Origin: an uncultured Pelagibacteraceae bacterium
Lineage (GTDB): Bacteria > Pseudomonadota > Alphaproteobacteria > Pelagibacterales > Pelagibacteraceae
NCBI GenBank assembly: GCA_902537055.1
Contig: CACAZW010000011.1
Location: 1-35,157, forward strand
Direction of reading: 5' to 3'
Length of the DNA: 35,157 nt
Below the pieces are notes generated by a model, which searched no databases, had not been told where the DNA came from, and saw only the letters and a program-made list of their open reading frames with translations. Positions 25,472-34,322 of this stretch are shown piece after piece. Both the position numbers and the translations under genes were made by a program. Positions within the stretch are counted from its first letter, which is position 1. Every line of letters begins with the position of its first letter.

Positions 25472-26312
25472 AATTCTTAAGAATATATATAAATATAAAT
25501 CCAGTTATATACATTATTAATGCGTAAGCAGCTGTGGGAACCATATAAGCGACATCATTGAAAATTTGCGTTGCTACAAATACAGCTAAAGTTCCATTTT
25601 GTAATCCACATTCTAAAGAAATACATTTTCTCTGTGGTATTCCAGTTGCAAAACCTTTTGCAATGTAAAAAGCCAAAGTCATCATGACGACGTTTAATAT
25701 TAAAACAGCTAAACCTGCTTGTCCTAAGTATGATATTATATTTTCTCTCTCCTCAATCCATATTGCTGCAAATACAACAATAAATAAAATACCTGTAATT
25801 CTATTTACAATATTAATATTAGACGAAATAAAGTTTTCAGCAAATCTTCTAATTATCATTCCAAGAATTACTGGCACAGTTACAACTAGTGCCATTTTAA
25901 GAGCAATACCAGTCATCGTAATATCTGAGGATAAATCAGTTACACCTATTAATTTGGCTGAAGAAAAAACAATAAATGGAACAGAAAAAATACTAATTAA
26001 ACTACCTACTGCTGTTAACGAAATAGATAATGCAACATCTCCATTTGCAAATTTTGTTAAGACATTTGATGTTACTCCTCCAGGAGCAGCAGCAATAATC
26101 ATTAATCCTAAAGCTAATTCAACTGGTAATCTTAATATTAAAAGTAAAATATAAGCGACGATTGGGAGAAGGATTAATTGACAAATTATTCCGACTGTAA
26201 AATCTTTTGGATTATTTATAACTCTTAAAAAATCTCTAGTTGATAAGCCCAATCCCAGACCTAACATTATAAGTGCTAACGCTATAGGTGCAATTTTTGT
26301 AACTATCTCCAT
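25464..26312 (-). CDS. BASS-family sodium symporter
   Basis: A 282-residue protein with about nine hydrophobic segments. LGLGLSTRDFLRVINNP near residue 20, AAAPGGVTSNVLTKFANGDVALS (about 75-97) and the C-terminal CGLQNGTLAVFVATQIF are the classic bile acid:sodium symporter family signatures. Bacterial members carry organic anions such as keto acids, pantoate or taurocholate-like compounds. Next to sulfonate genes an organosulfonate or its carboxylate product is a reasonable but unproven substrate. Confidence 0.85.
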   Translation of the reverse strand: MEIVTKIAPIALALIMLGLGLGLSTRDFLRVINNPKDFTVGIICQLILLPIVAYILLLILRLPVELALGLMIIAAAPGGVTSNVLTKFANGDVALSISLTAVGSLISIFSVPFIVFSSAKLIGVTDLSSDITMTGIALKMALVVTVPVILGMIIRRFAENFISSNINIVNRITGILFIVVFAAIWIEERENIISYLGQAGLAVLILNVVMMTLAFYIAKGFATGIPQRKCISLECGLQNGTLAVFVATQIFNDVAYMVPTAAYALIMYITGFIFIYILKNSN

Positions 26313-26396
26313 CGTTTATTCAATTTTAAACTATTTTTATATCGAACGTAATAAAAAATATTGATATTTAGAACCATAACAAATATTTAAACTCAT

Positions 26397-27308
26397 ATGT
26401 TATCTGATAAATCTACAGTTTGCCCTGTTAATCTACTAAATATAGCCCATCAAAAAAGGGGTGTAAAAGCAGCCATTGTAAATGCAGGCAAAAAATTACC
26501 AATGATGTCGGTAATGGATGCTGTCTCTGAAAAATTGATCACCCCAACATTAATAGGTGATAAACAAAAAATAGAAGAATGCGCAGATGAGCTTAAATTT
26601 GATATATCAAATTTTGAAATAATTAATGAGCCAGTTGAAAATAATACAGCAGGTATTGCAACAAAACTTGCATCGGAAGATAAAGTTAAAATTATTGTAA
26701 AAGGACATATTCATACTGATATATTGATGAAAGAAGTTCTTAAAAGAGAATATAAATTAATTGGAAAAACAAGACTAAGTCATATTTGGCATATGACATT
26801 ACAAAAAGATGATAAACCTTTAATCATAACCGATGGAGCATTGAATGTTTCTCCTAACTTAAAAACTAAAATGCATATTTTAAGAAATGTTATAGATTTT
26901 AGTCATAGAATTAATATTCCAAGACCAAAGATTTCTGTCCTTTCAGCAACAGAGGAAGTTATTGATAGTGTACAGAGTTCGGTTGAAGCTAAAGAATTAA
27001 CTGAATTAGCAAGTAAAGAAAATTTTAATGCTGATATATTTGGACCCTTAGCATTTGACAATAGTATTTCAAAAAAATCTGCTTCTATTAAGGGAATTGA
27101 GAATATAGTTGCTGGAGAAGCTGATGTATTATTAGTTCCAAATGTCGAAACTGGAAATGCGCTTGTAAAAATGATGATTTATTTTATGGGAGCATGTGCA
27201 GCAGGTGTAGTTGTTGGAGGTAAAGTACCTGTTGTTATAACTAGTAGATCAGATGATGCGACAGCAAGACTTGCTTCTATAGCTGCAGCTGTAGTTGCTT
27301 TAGATTAA
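26397..27308 (+). CDS. pta: Phosphate acetyltransferase (PTA/PTB family)
   Basis: A 303-residue enzyme of the phosphate acetyl/butyryltransferase family, the catalytic half only. VKGHIHTDILMKEVLKREY (about 99-117), TRLSHIWHM and the C-terminal GACAAGVVVGGKVPVVITSRSD are family signatures. It would convert acetyl phosphate and CoA to acetyl-CoA. In taurine and DHPS degradation Xsc releases acetyl phosphate, so Pta completes the route to central metabolism. No acetate kinase or xsc lies nearby. It is divergent from the BASS gene and 59 bases before hpsN. Confidence 0.85.
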   Translation: MLSDKSTVCPVNLLNIAHQKRGVKAAIVNAGKKLPMMSVMDAVSEKLITPTLIGDKQKIEECADELKFDISNFEIINEPVENNTAGIATKLASEDKVKIIVKGHIHTDILMKEVLKREYKLIGKTRLSHIWHMTLQKDDKPLIITDGALNVSPNLKTKMHILRNVIDFSHRINIPRPKISVLSATEEVIDSVQSSVEAKELTELASKENFNADIFGPLAFDNSISKKSASIKGIENIVAGEADVLLVPNVETGNALVKMMIYFMGACAAGVVVGGKVPVVITSRSDDATARLASIAAAVVALD

Positions 27309-27367
27309 ACTTCTATTGAATAAACATCTTTTATAATTTAAATATTTATAAAATTAGAGGAAAGATA

Positions 27368-28654
27368 ATGGCAATTACTTATATAAAAAAAGCTGAAAAA
27401 ACTGCATTTACAGGTGAAGATGAAACAAGAACTATAGTAAGTTCTATTTTAAAAGATTTAGAAAAAACAAAAGACCAAGGGGTTAAAGATATCTTAAAAA
27501 AATTTGACAATTATGAAGGTGATATAATTGTTAGCAAAGAAAAAATTGAAGAAATAAATAAAACTTTAGATCAAAAGATTAAAGATGATATTCAGTTCTC
27601 TCATGAAAGAGTAAGAAAATTTGCTGAACATCAACTAGAAAATCTTGGAAAAGACTCAGAAGTTGAATTGTCACCTGGTTTAATAGCAGGACAAAAATTA
27701 ATACCTGTAAATACCGTTGGGTGCTACGTCCCTGGTGGAAGATATAACAATATCGCCTCTGCTATAATGAGTGTGACGACTGCAAAAGTTGCTGGAGTAA
27801 AGAATGTAATTGCAACAAGTCCACCAAAAGATTCAAATGGTGCAAACCCAATTATAATTTATACAGCTAACCTTTGTGGTGCAGATGTAATTATGAATAT
27901 AGGTGGTATAGGAGCGATTGGTGCACTTGCATATGGTTGCTTTGGTAACCCAGAAGTGGATATGATTGTTGGACCTGGAAATAAATTTGTAGCAGAGTCT
28001 AAAAGAATTTTATTTGGAAAAGTTGGAATTGATTTATTTGCTGGACCAACAGAAATAGGCATAATTGCTGATCATACAGCTGATAAAGAAATAATTGCTT
28101 ATGATTTAGTTGGACAGGCTGAACATGGTCCTGACTCCCCTGCTTGGTTATACACTACAAATAAGTCTCTATGTGATTATGTAATGAAAAGAGTTCCAGA
28201 AATTATTCAAGAACTACCTGAGCACAACAGAAATAATGCTGATGCTGCATGGAGAGATTATGGAGAAGTAATTATGTGTGATACTAAAGAGGAAATGTTA
28301 AAGGTTAGTGATGAATATGCTCCTGAACATTTAGAGGTTCAGGCTGAAAACTTAGATTGGTATTTAAAAAATTTAAAAAATTATGGTTCATTATTTTTAG
28401 GTGAGGAAACAACAGTTGCATATGGTGACAAATGTTCTGGACCAAATCACATTTTACCAACAAAGGGAGCAGGAAAATATACTGGCGGCTTATACGTTGG
28501 AAAATTTATAAAAACAGTTACTTACCAAAAAATGAATAAAGAATCTAATAAAGAAGTTGGTGCTGCTGCAGCTCGAATTTCTAGGTACGAGGGTATGGAA
28601 GCGCATGCTAGAACTGGTGATGTTAGACTTCGAAAATATGGTTTTTCAAACTAA
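27368..28654 (+). CDS. hpsN: Sulfopropanediol 3-dehydrogenase HpsN (HisD superfamily)
   Basis: A 428-residue enzyme of the histidinol dehydrogenase superfamily. HisD-equivalent zinc ligands Q250, H253, D354 and H413 and catalytic E320-H321 are present. GCYVPGGRYNNIASAIMSV (118-136) matches HpsN rather than HisD, which usually has a GTAxYPSSV-type sequence there; YGDKCSGPNHILPT (352-365) also fits. HpsN oxidises (R)-2,3-dihydroxypropane-1-sulfonate to (R)-sulfolactate with NAD. No his genes are near, while sulfonate genes are. A GAGG ribosome site precedes the ATG. Confidence 0.88.
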   Translation: MAITYIKKAEKTAFTGEDETRTIVSSILKDLEKTKDQGVKDILKKFDNYEGDIIVSKEKIEEINKTLDQKIKDDIQFSHERVRKFAEHQLENLGKDSEVELSPGLIAGQKLIPVNTVGCYVPGGRYNNIASAIMSVTTAKVAGVKNVIATSPPKDSNGANPIIIYTANLCGADVIMNIGGIGAIGALAYGCFGNPEVDMIVGPGNKFVAESKRILFGKVGIDLFAGPTEIGIIADHTADKEIIAYDLVGQAEHGPDSPAWLYTTNKSLCDYVMKRVPEIIQELPEHNRNNADAAWRDYGEVIMCDTKEEMLKVSDEYAPEHLEVQAENLDWYLKNLKNYGSLFLGEETTVAYGDKCSGPNHILPTKGAGKYTGGLYVGKFIKTVTYQKMNKESNKEVGAAAARISRYEGMEAHARTGDVRLRKYGFSN

Positions 28655-28679
28655 AAGAATGATGTAGTCTTTCCTCTAT

Positions 28680-30221
28680 ATGAGTAAAGAAAAAACAGTA
28701 AAAAACTCATTCAAAGATTTTGCCCAACAAAATGGAGAATATTACAGTAAAGTTTTCAGTTTAATTCAAAGAAACCAATTAAAATTTTATCATATAAACT
28801 ACTCTGCTCTTTTAGGAGGTTTCTTTTGGTGTGCTTTAAGAGGGAACTGGTTTCTTTTTTTTCTAAGTTCATTTTTAGATTTAATAGCTGCAGTAAATAT
28901 AACTTTATATTTTAGATATGGCGCTGGTATTGAGCAAGCAATATTAGATAAAAAAGATTTTTTGGTTGATAGATACTCAACCTGGCAAGATAGTTCATTA
29001 ATTTATGCAATTTTAACTATTATCTTAGGTCGAATATTAATTGGTTGGTTAGCTGATAGAGTTTACATTAAACAATTTGATAAGTGGCAAATAAGTAAAA
29101 AAACATCATCAGGTGTTAACTTCTCAAGACTAATAAACGTTTTTTTAGTTTTAGCATTAATTTGGCCTTTAACATTATATAGATCATCACAATTCGCTCC
29201 TGATGAAAGGACCTGTATCAAACAACACAGAGCAATGGAAAAAGGTGCTGAGGTATCTTTTAAAAAAAGATTTGATTGTTTTTTTATATCTGAATTTCCT
29301 ATTTTAATTTGGATAGATAGACCTGTTAAAGTTAGCTATCCAAGAAATGAGGATGGCACTAGATATGTAAAGAAAAAGCCTCCTAGAGAAGGAATGCCGA
29401 CAATTACTCTTAATAAATTTGTATCACAAAAAATTGAAGAAAAAGTTGGTTACTTAACTGCATTTCACGGATATGTTTTTGATGCTGCAACTGATGGAAT
29501 AAGGTCATTATTAAAAGGGATATCGGCTTTATTTGTTGGAACACCATGGATAATCACGGGTGGAATATTTTTACTTGTAGCTCATAAAATTGCAGGATTT
29601 AGAGTTACCATGTTTGTAGCATTTGCACTGATATATCTCGCCTTATTTGGTTTTTGGAATACAGCAATGGATACTATGGCATTAGTATTAACCGCTACTT
29701 TAATATGTTGTACTATTGGACTGCCTTTAGGGGTTTTGGTTGGAAAATCAAATCGAGCTGAAACAATTACAAGGCCTATTCTAGATGTTATGCAAACGAT
29801 ACCTTCATTTGTATATTTGATACCGGCAGTTGCTTTTTTCTCTGTTGGGAAACCACCAGGAATTATTGCAACTGTAATATTTGCAATGCCTCCTATAGTA
29901 AGATTAACAGCTTTAGGAATAAGACAAGTTCCATCAGAAATTAAAGAAGCAGCTCTTGCTTTTGGTTCTACAGAAAGACAACTATTATATAGTGTTGAGT
30001 TACCACTTGCTCTTCCCTCTATAATGGCTGGTATAAATCAAGTAGTCATGATGTGTTTATCAATGGTTGTTATTGCTGCTTTAATTGGTGCCGGAGGAAT
30101 GGGTCTAATAGTTGTTGAGGCTTTAGCGAACACAAAAATTGGAAGAGGAATTTTAGCAGGTCTTGCAATTGCATTTATAGCTATGATCATTGATAGAGTG
30201 GTTCAGAAAGCAACAAAATAA
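28680..30221 (+). CDS. ProW/OpuAB-type ABC permease, extended
   Basis: A 513-residue permease. The C-terminal ~190 residues form the binding-protein-dependent permease domain with the EAA loop EIKEAALAFGSTERQLLYSVELPLALPS and the glycine-betaine-type sequence MQTIPSFVYLIPAVAFF. The first ~300 residues add several hydrophobic segments (around 40-75, 105-120, 155-170), a polar loop with a CIKQHRA...RFDCF Cys pair, and another segment. ProW is normally 280-390 residues, so the extension is unusual. It follows hpsN by 25 bases. No ATPase gene is adjacent on either side. Confidence 0.82.
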   Translation: MSKEKTVKNSFKDFAQQNGEYYSKVFSLIQRNQLKFYHINYSALLGGFFWCALRGNWFLFFLSSFLDLIAAVNITLYFRYGAGIEQAILDKKDFLVDRYSTWQDSSLIYAILTIILGRILIGWLADRVYIKQFDKWQISKKTSSGVNFSRLINVFLVLALIWPLTLYRSSQFAPDERTCIKQHRAMEKGAEVSFKKRFDCFFISEFPILIWIDRPVKVSYPRNEDGTRYVKKKPPREGMPTITLNKFVSQKIEEKVGYLTAFHGYVFDAATDGIRSLLKGISALFVGTPWIITGGIFLLVAHKIAGFRVTMFVAFALIYLALFGFWNTAMDTMALVLTATLICCTIGLPLGVLVGKSNRAETITRPILDVMQTIPSFVYLIPAVAFFSVGKPPGIIATVIFAMPPIVRLTALGIRQVPSEIKEAALAFGSTERQLLYSVELPLALPSIMAGINQVVMMCLSMVVIAALIGAGGMGLIVVEALANTKIGRGILAGLAIAFIAMIIDRVVQKATK

Positions 30222-30293
30222 TAGAAAAATAGTATTTGATTATCATTTTTAAAAATTAGATAATTCTATCTTTAAATTACAAGAGAGGGAAAA

Positions 30294-31250
30294 ATGAAAA
30301 AACTAATATTAGGTTTAATATTTTCTTCAATAATGCTTGTTACGACTTCAGCTAAAGCTGCAGGTGAGAAAGTAATGATCTCAGACTTAAGTTGGACTGG
30401 TGCAAAAGTTATTGGACATGTTATTAAAGCTGTCATTAATGGACCTCTGAATTCTGAAGCAGAAATTGTTCAGGGATTATCAGACGGTAACTTGATAATG
30501 GCTGGAATGGACAAAGGTGACGGAAAAATTGATGTCTACACAGATTTGTGGATGCCGAATAGACAAGGTATTTGGGATCAATATATTGATGGAAACAAAA
30601 CTGTAGCTGTCAACACACCTTATAAAGGAACACAAGATATGTATGTTCCTGCATTTTTAAAAAGCAAAGTTCCAGATGTTGCAGCAATGAAGGATCCAAA
30701 CGTTGCAGCGATGTTTGATACAGACGGTAATGGTAAAGGTGAATACTGGGCCGGTGATGCTGGATGGAAATCTACAAAAATGTGGCAAGTTAAATTTAAA
30801 AGTTATGGTTTAACTGACCTTTGGGAACCAAATATTATTCCACAAGATACTTTTAAAGCACAATTAAAAGATGCAATTGATAATCAAAAGCCAATATTGT
30901 TTTATTATTGGACACCAGAATGGTTACATGCAGCTTATGACTTACATGAAATTGGTGAGCCTGCTTACACTGAAGGATGTGATTCAAATATGAACTTAGA
31001 TGCTGAAGATTGGTTAGAAGTATCAGAGTTTCCGTGCAAAAGTAGACAAGCGACTATTTATGTAGCTTATTCGAAATCTTTGGAAAAAAGAAATCCAAAA
31101 GCTGCTAAATTCTTAAGTCAAATGGCTATGGATCCTAAAGTAATCAACCAATGGATATTAAAAGTTGGAAGAGATGAAATGGATGCTGACGATATGGCAG
31201 AAGAATGGGTTAAAAATAATATGGTTACAGTTAATAAGTGGATAAACTAA
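30294..31250 (+). CDS. ProX/OpuAC-type substrate-binding protein
   Basis: A 318-residue periplasmic binding protein with a signal peptide (about 22 residues, ending SAKAA). Trp residues expected for a quaternary-amine cage occur in DLSWTGAK (W34), TDLWMPN (W86) and YYWTPEWL (W206, W210). This favours a betaine-like or sulfonium ligand over a plain sulfonate. FDTDGNGKGEYW (141-152) is an EF-hand-like calcium loop. Two Cys (C229, C248) could form a disulfide. It partners the permease upstream. A terminator follows. Confidence 0.85.
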   Translation: MKKLILGLIFSSIMLVTTSAKAAGEKVMISDLSWTGAKVIGHVIKAVINGPLNSEAEIVQGLSDGNLIMAGMDKGDGKIDVYTDLWMPNRQGIWDQYIDGNKTVAVNTPYKGTQDMYVPAFLKSKVPDVAAMKDPNVAAMFDTDGNGKGEYWAGDAGWKSTKMWQVKFKSYGLTDLWEPNIIPQDTFKAQLKDAIDNQKPILFYYWTPEWLHAAYDLHEIGEPAYTEGCDSNMNLDAEDWLEVSEFPCKSRQATIYVAYSKSLEKRNPKAAKFLSQMAMDPKVINQWILKVGRDEMDADDMAEEWVKNNMVTVNKWIN

Positions 31251-31260
31251 AACATTTAAT

Positions 31261-31284
31261 ATGAGGTCGTGAAAACGGCCTCAT
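31261..31284. terminator. Terminator hairpin between convergent genes
   Basis: ATGAGGTCGT (31261-31270), loop GAAA, ACGGCCTCAT (31275-31284). Ten pairs including one wobble. A short T run follows on the plus strand. It separates the binding-protein gene from the convergent SnoaL-like gene. Confidence 0.8.
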
Positions 31285-31289
31285 AACTT

Positions 31290-32378
31290 TCAATCATTTT
31301 TAATTTTTTCAAATACATCTATACCTATTTGCTTTAAAATATGGACTATATCAATAGGCACCCAGTTCTCTCTAATTAATCCTTCATCGTGATGATAAAA
31401 ATCCATTACTCTCATTACAACATCTTGATTATCTGCTGTATATCCAAGCCAATCATTTGATCCATACTTTGCCTTTAAACTATGCCATCCGCCACATAGA
31501 GAAAATTTTCCATCTCCTATTTCGCAGTAATGTCCTAATTCCCAATAATTTCTTTCAGAAAATGATTTTCTAAAAGGTAACTGATGCATATCTACAAATC
31601 CTTCTAATGACCTAGATGTTCCAATTCCACAAGGACCGTACCAAATCATATCTTTGTGCCAAAACTCTTTTTGAGGATGATTTATTAACCTTTGTCTTAA
31701 TTCATCTTTAGAAATATTTTCTTTTTCAGGTTTAATATCTAAACTTCTATTCATGCTCAAAGCCTGTTGTAATGAATTTTTAGATTTACTCATATCTTCT
31801 TCAAAAAAATTTACTCCATCTGTATTAAACGGAGGTAACCATGCTCCTTCGGATCCTCTTGATGGATTAAGAACCCATTTGTCAGCTTGTCTTAAAAAAT
31901 CCATAACATCAATTAAGATATGACTTTCAATAATTCTATCATTTTTAATTTCATGAATTTCACAACATTTAAGATTAATCATTTTAAAATTTGGTTTTAT
32001 ACCTAACCAAGGCTTAAAAAAGAAACCTGATAAAGTAGAATAAGAACCAACTTGGACTTTGTCTCTAAAAGAGCCTCCAAGGATAATATTTTCTCTTCTT
32101 TCGATGTCTGGAAATGCATCAAATAAAGGATTCCAAAATTTTTCTATAAAATTATCTATGCCATTAAATTCATTTAATGGTTCAAAACAATTAACTTTGA
32201 TATCTTTATCAAATACATTTAGTAAATTTTTTTTAAGATTAATCTTTTTTAATCCATAAATATTTCTAAAATTCTCAATAACAAATTTTTTATTATTTAA
32301 GTTTTGGATTGGTGTAATTTCTACATCTTCAATGTTTTTCTTATTTTTAAGACCTGTATCAAATTGTTCTATTTGCAT
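31290..32378 (-). CDS. Double SnoaL-like domain protein
   Basis: A protein of 362 residues from the ATG at 32378; the frame is open to an ATG at 32438, but that would overlap the divergent bicupin start at 32420. Two NTF2-like/SnoaL-like halves are visible. The first contains WNPLFDAFPDIERRENIIL and VGSYSTLSGFFFKPWLGIKP, the second MIWYGPCGIGTSRSLEGFVDM and GYTADNQDVVMRVMDFY. SnoaL folds include polyketide cyclases, isomerases and lyases, so the reaction cannot be told. No signal peptide. It is divergent from the bicupin/SnoaL/MetE-like unit. Confidence 0.7.
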   Translation of the reverse strand: MQIEQFDTGLKNKKNIEDVEITPIQNLNNKKFVIENFRNIYGLKKINLKKNLLNVFDKDIKVNCFEPLNEFNGIDNFIEKFWNPLFDAFPDIERRENIILGGSFRDKVQVGSYSTLSGFFFKPWLGIKPNFKMINLKCCEIHEIKNDRIIESHILIDVMDFLRQADKWVLNPSRGSEGAWLPPFNTDGVNFFEEDMSKSKNSLQQALSMNRSLDIKPEKENISKDELRQRLINHPQKEFWHKDMIWYGPCGIGTSRSLEGFVDMHQLPFRKSFSERNYWELGHYCEIGDGKFSLCGGWHSLKAKYGSNDWLGYTADNQDVVMRVMDFYHHDEGLIRENWVPIDIVHILKQIGIDVFEKIKND

Positions 32379-32419
32379 AAATTGCAATTTATATTTAAAT
32401 AGAGATAAATAACAAGAAT

Positions 32420-33358
32420 ATGATTGATAGATTGGCAAAATTTAATGAGCTCGTTCCGAGTAGCCTTCCTTTTGTAGAGGGTAGATTAGAAGGTCATAAA
32501 GAAAGAAAAAATTATACAATTATTGGACGTGGAGTTGCTGAAGACACCAAACAATTAGTAAAAATACAGTCTTTACATGGGTATAATTTAGGTGCTGTGA
32601 GTGCTATGCCAAAAAATGGATCTGGTCTTCACAGTCATACTACGGCTGAGGTGTTTGTAATTTACTCAGGTAAATGGAGATTTTATTGGGGTGCTGATGG
32701 AAAACGAGAAACAATATTAGAAGCTGGCGATATAATTTCAATGCCTACAAATATGTTCAGAGCATTTGAAAATGTTGGAGATAAAGAAAGTTTGATGTTT
32801 GTTGTATTAGGCGGAGATGATCCTGGTATAATAACATGGGTTCCAGAAATTTTAAAAAAGGCAAAAGAGACAGGTATGGCATTGCTTGATGATAATTCGT
32901 TAATAGATTTAAAAAAGGTTGAAGTGCCTAACGGTAGAAAGATGATAGAGCCTATCACTCAAGATGAATTAGAAAGATTTGATAATTATTTGCCAGAAGA
33001 ATTAGAAAAAAATATTTATAGAAATAAACAAAACAATATCAGCGATAAAGTTAATGGTATTAAATTATATCAAGTATTAGGAAACAAATTTAATAAAAAA
33101 ACTTATGAACCTTTAATCAAACAAGATACTGGATTTAATTTAACAATATTAAATTCTTTATCTGGTGAAATTAAAGATATTGAATGTATAAAGCCTACCG
33201 TTCTTTTTGCTCAAGAAGGTGATTGGAAAATAGTAATAGGAAACTCAAAAATAAAATTAGAAAAAGGAGATACTTTTTCGGTTCCTTTGAGTAGCAAAAT
33301 AGATATCTCTTGTAATAATTCAGAAAATAATATTTTAAATTTTGTTAGTCAGATCTAA
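32420..33358 (+). CDS. Bicupin protein, degenerate second domain
   Basis: A 312-residue protein. The first cupin (about 45-130) has motif 1 HSHTTAEVFVIYSG (71-84; H71, H73, E77). In motif 2 (GDIISMPTNMFRAFEN, 103-118) the usual metal-binding His is replaced by R114. The second cupin-like domain (about 205-305) ends GDTFSVPLSSKIDI and has no His/Glu ligands. It could be a metal enzyme with three ligands or a sensor/binding protein. It overlaps the following SnoaL gene by TAATG, so the two are co-translated. Confidence 0.75.
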   Translation: MIDRLAKFNELVPSSLPFVEGRLEGHKERKNYTIIGRGVAEDTKQLVKIQSLHGYNLGAVSAMPKNGSGLHSHTTAEVFVIYSGKWRFYWGADGKRETILEAGDIISMPTNMFRAFENVGDKESLMFVVLGGDDPGIITWVPEILKKAKETGMALLDDNSLIDLKKVEVPNGRKMIEPITQDELERFDNYLPEELEKNIYRNKQNNISDKVNGIKLYQVLGNKFNKKTYEPLIKQDTGFNLTILNSLSGEIKDIECIKPTVLFAQEGDWKIVIGNSKIKLEKGDTFSVPLSSKIDISCNNSENNILNFVSQI

Positions 33359-34317
33359 TGAAAGGATTTGATAGTAATTATAAAAATTTAACTGATTACA
33401 TTTTAAAAATTACTAAACAAATTTGGGAGGGGAAAGATGTCGAGTCGATATCCAAATATTATTCAGAGAATATTCCTGTAAGATCACCTTTTGGAATAAC
33501 CTATGGTTTTAAACCTGTTATTGATGCAACTTATAAAACTTTAGACGAATTTCCTGACAGACAGTTATTAGGTGAAGATGTAATTTGGAGTGGAAATGAC
33601 GATGAAGGATATCATTCATCTCACAGAATTCTTAGTAAAGCTACACATTTAAATGATGGGTATTACGGAAAAAAAACAGGAAACAAAATTGTTTATAGAG
33701 TTATAGCTGACTGTGCATGTAAAAATAATCAAGTTTATGATGAGTGGATTGTGAGAGATCAGGGTGCAATGGTTCGACAGTTAGGTTATACACCTGAGAA
33801 ATTTGCAAGGCATTTAATTGATAAAGAAGGTGGCGTATCTAAAGCTGTCAAAGTTTTTAATAGATCTTCTGATAAAAAGTCAGAGTATACTCCAGTAAAA
33901 GTTAATGAAGTTTCTTCAGGTTATATATATTCCAATATTTTAAAGAAAATATTTAATAACGATTATGATTTTGAAGATTATGATAGAGCAGCAAGTCTAT
34001 TTTGGCCAAGTAATAAAGTTGGAAATGGAAGTGAAGATATAATTAAATATTGGAGCTCTTTAAAAAATATATTTTCTGAAATAAAGTTTACAATCGAACA
34101 TGTTGCATCATTGGATGAAATAAATAATAATCAAAAAGCTACGATCAGATGGTTTTTAAGCGGTAAGCACTCTAAAGACAGTGAAGAATTTGGGAAAAAG
34201 ACTGACAAAGATTTATTTATAATGGGTATAAATCATGCAGAATTAAGAGATTATAAAATAATCAGAGAATGGGTATTGTTTGATGAAGTGGCTATTTGGA
34301 AACAAATATTAATGTAA
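33358..34317 (+). CDS. Second double SnoaL-like domain protein
   Basis: A 319-residue cytoplasmic protein. The first SnoaL-like domain (about 10-150) shows WEGKDVESISKYYSE, FPDRQLLGEDVIWSG and DEWIVRDQGAMVRQLGY. The second half (about 185-319) repeats the fold with SLFWPSNKVGNGSEDIIKYW and a C-terminal REWVLFDEVAIWKQ. It differs in sequence from the divergent SnoaL protein, so they are not recent copies. It starts in the bicupin stop codon and is followed six bases later by the MetE-like gene. Confidence 0.75.
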   Translation: MKGFDSNYKNLTDYILKITKQIWEGKDVESISKYYSENIPVRSPFGITYGFKPVIDATYKTLDEFPDRQLLGEDVIWSGNDDEGYHSSHRILSKATHLNDGYYGKKTGNKIVYRVIADCACKNNQVYDEWIVRDQGAMVRQLGYTPEKFARHLIDKEGGVSKAVKVFNRSSDKKSEYTPVKVNEVSSGYIYSNILKKIFNNDYDFEDYDRAASLFWPSNKVGNGSEDIIKYWSSLKNIFSEIKFTIEHVASLDEINNNQKATIRWFLSGKHSKDSEEFGKKTDKDLFIMGINHAELRDYKIIREWVLFDEVAIWKQILM

Positions 34318-34322
34318 AAACT

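Noticed and set aside
27368..28654. Histidinol dehydrogenase (HisD) of histidine biosynthesis
   Set aside because: The superfamily is the same, but the GGRYNNIASAIMSV region and the sulfonate context fit HpsN better, and no his genes are near.
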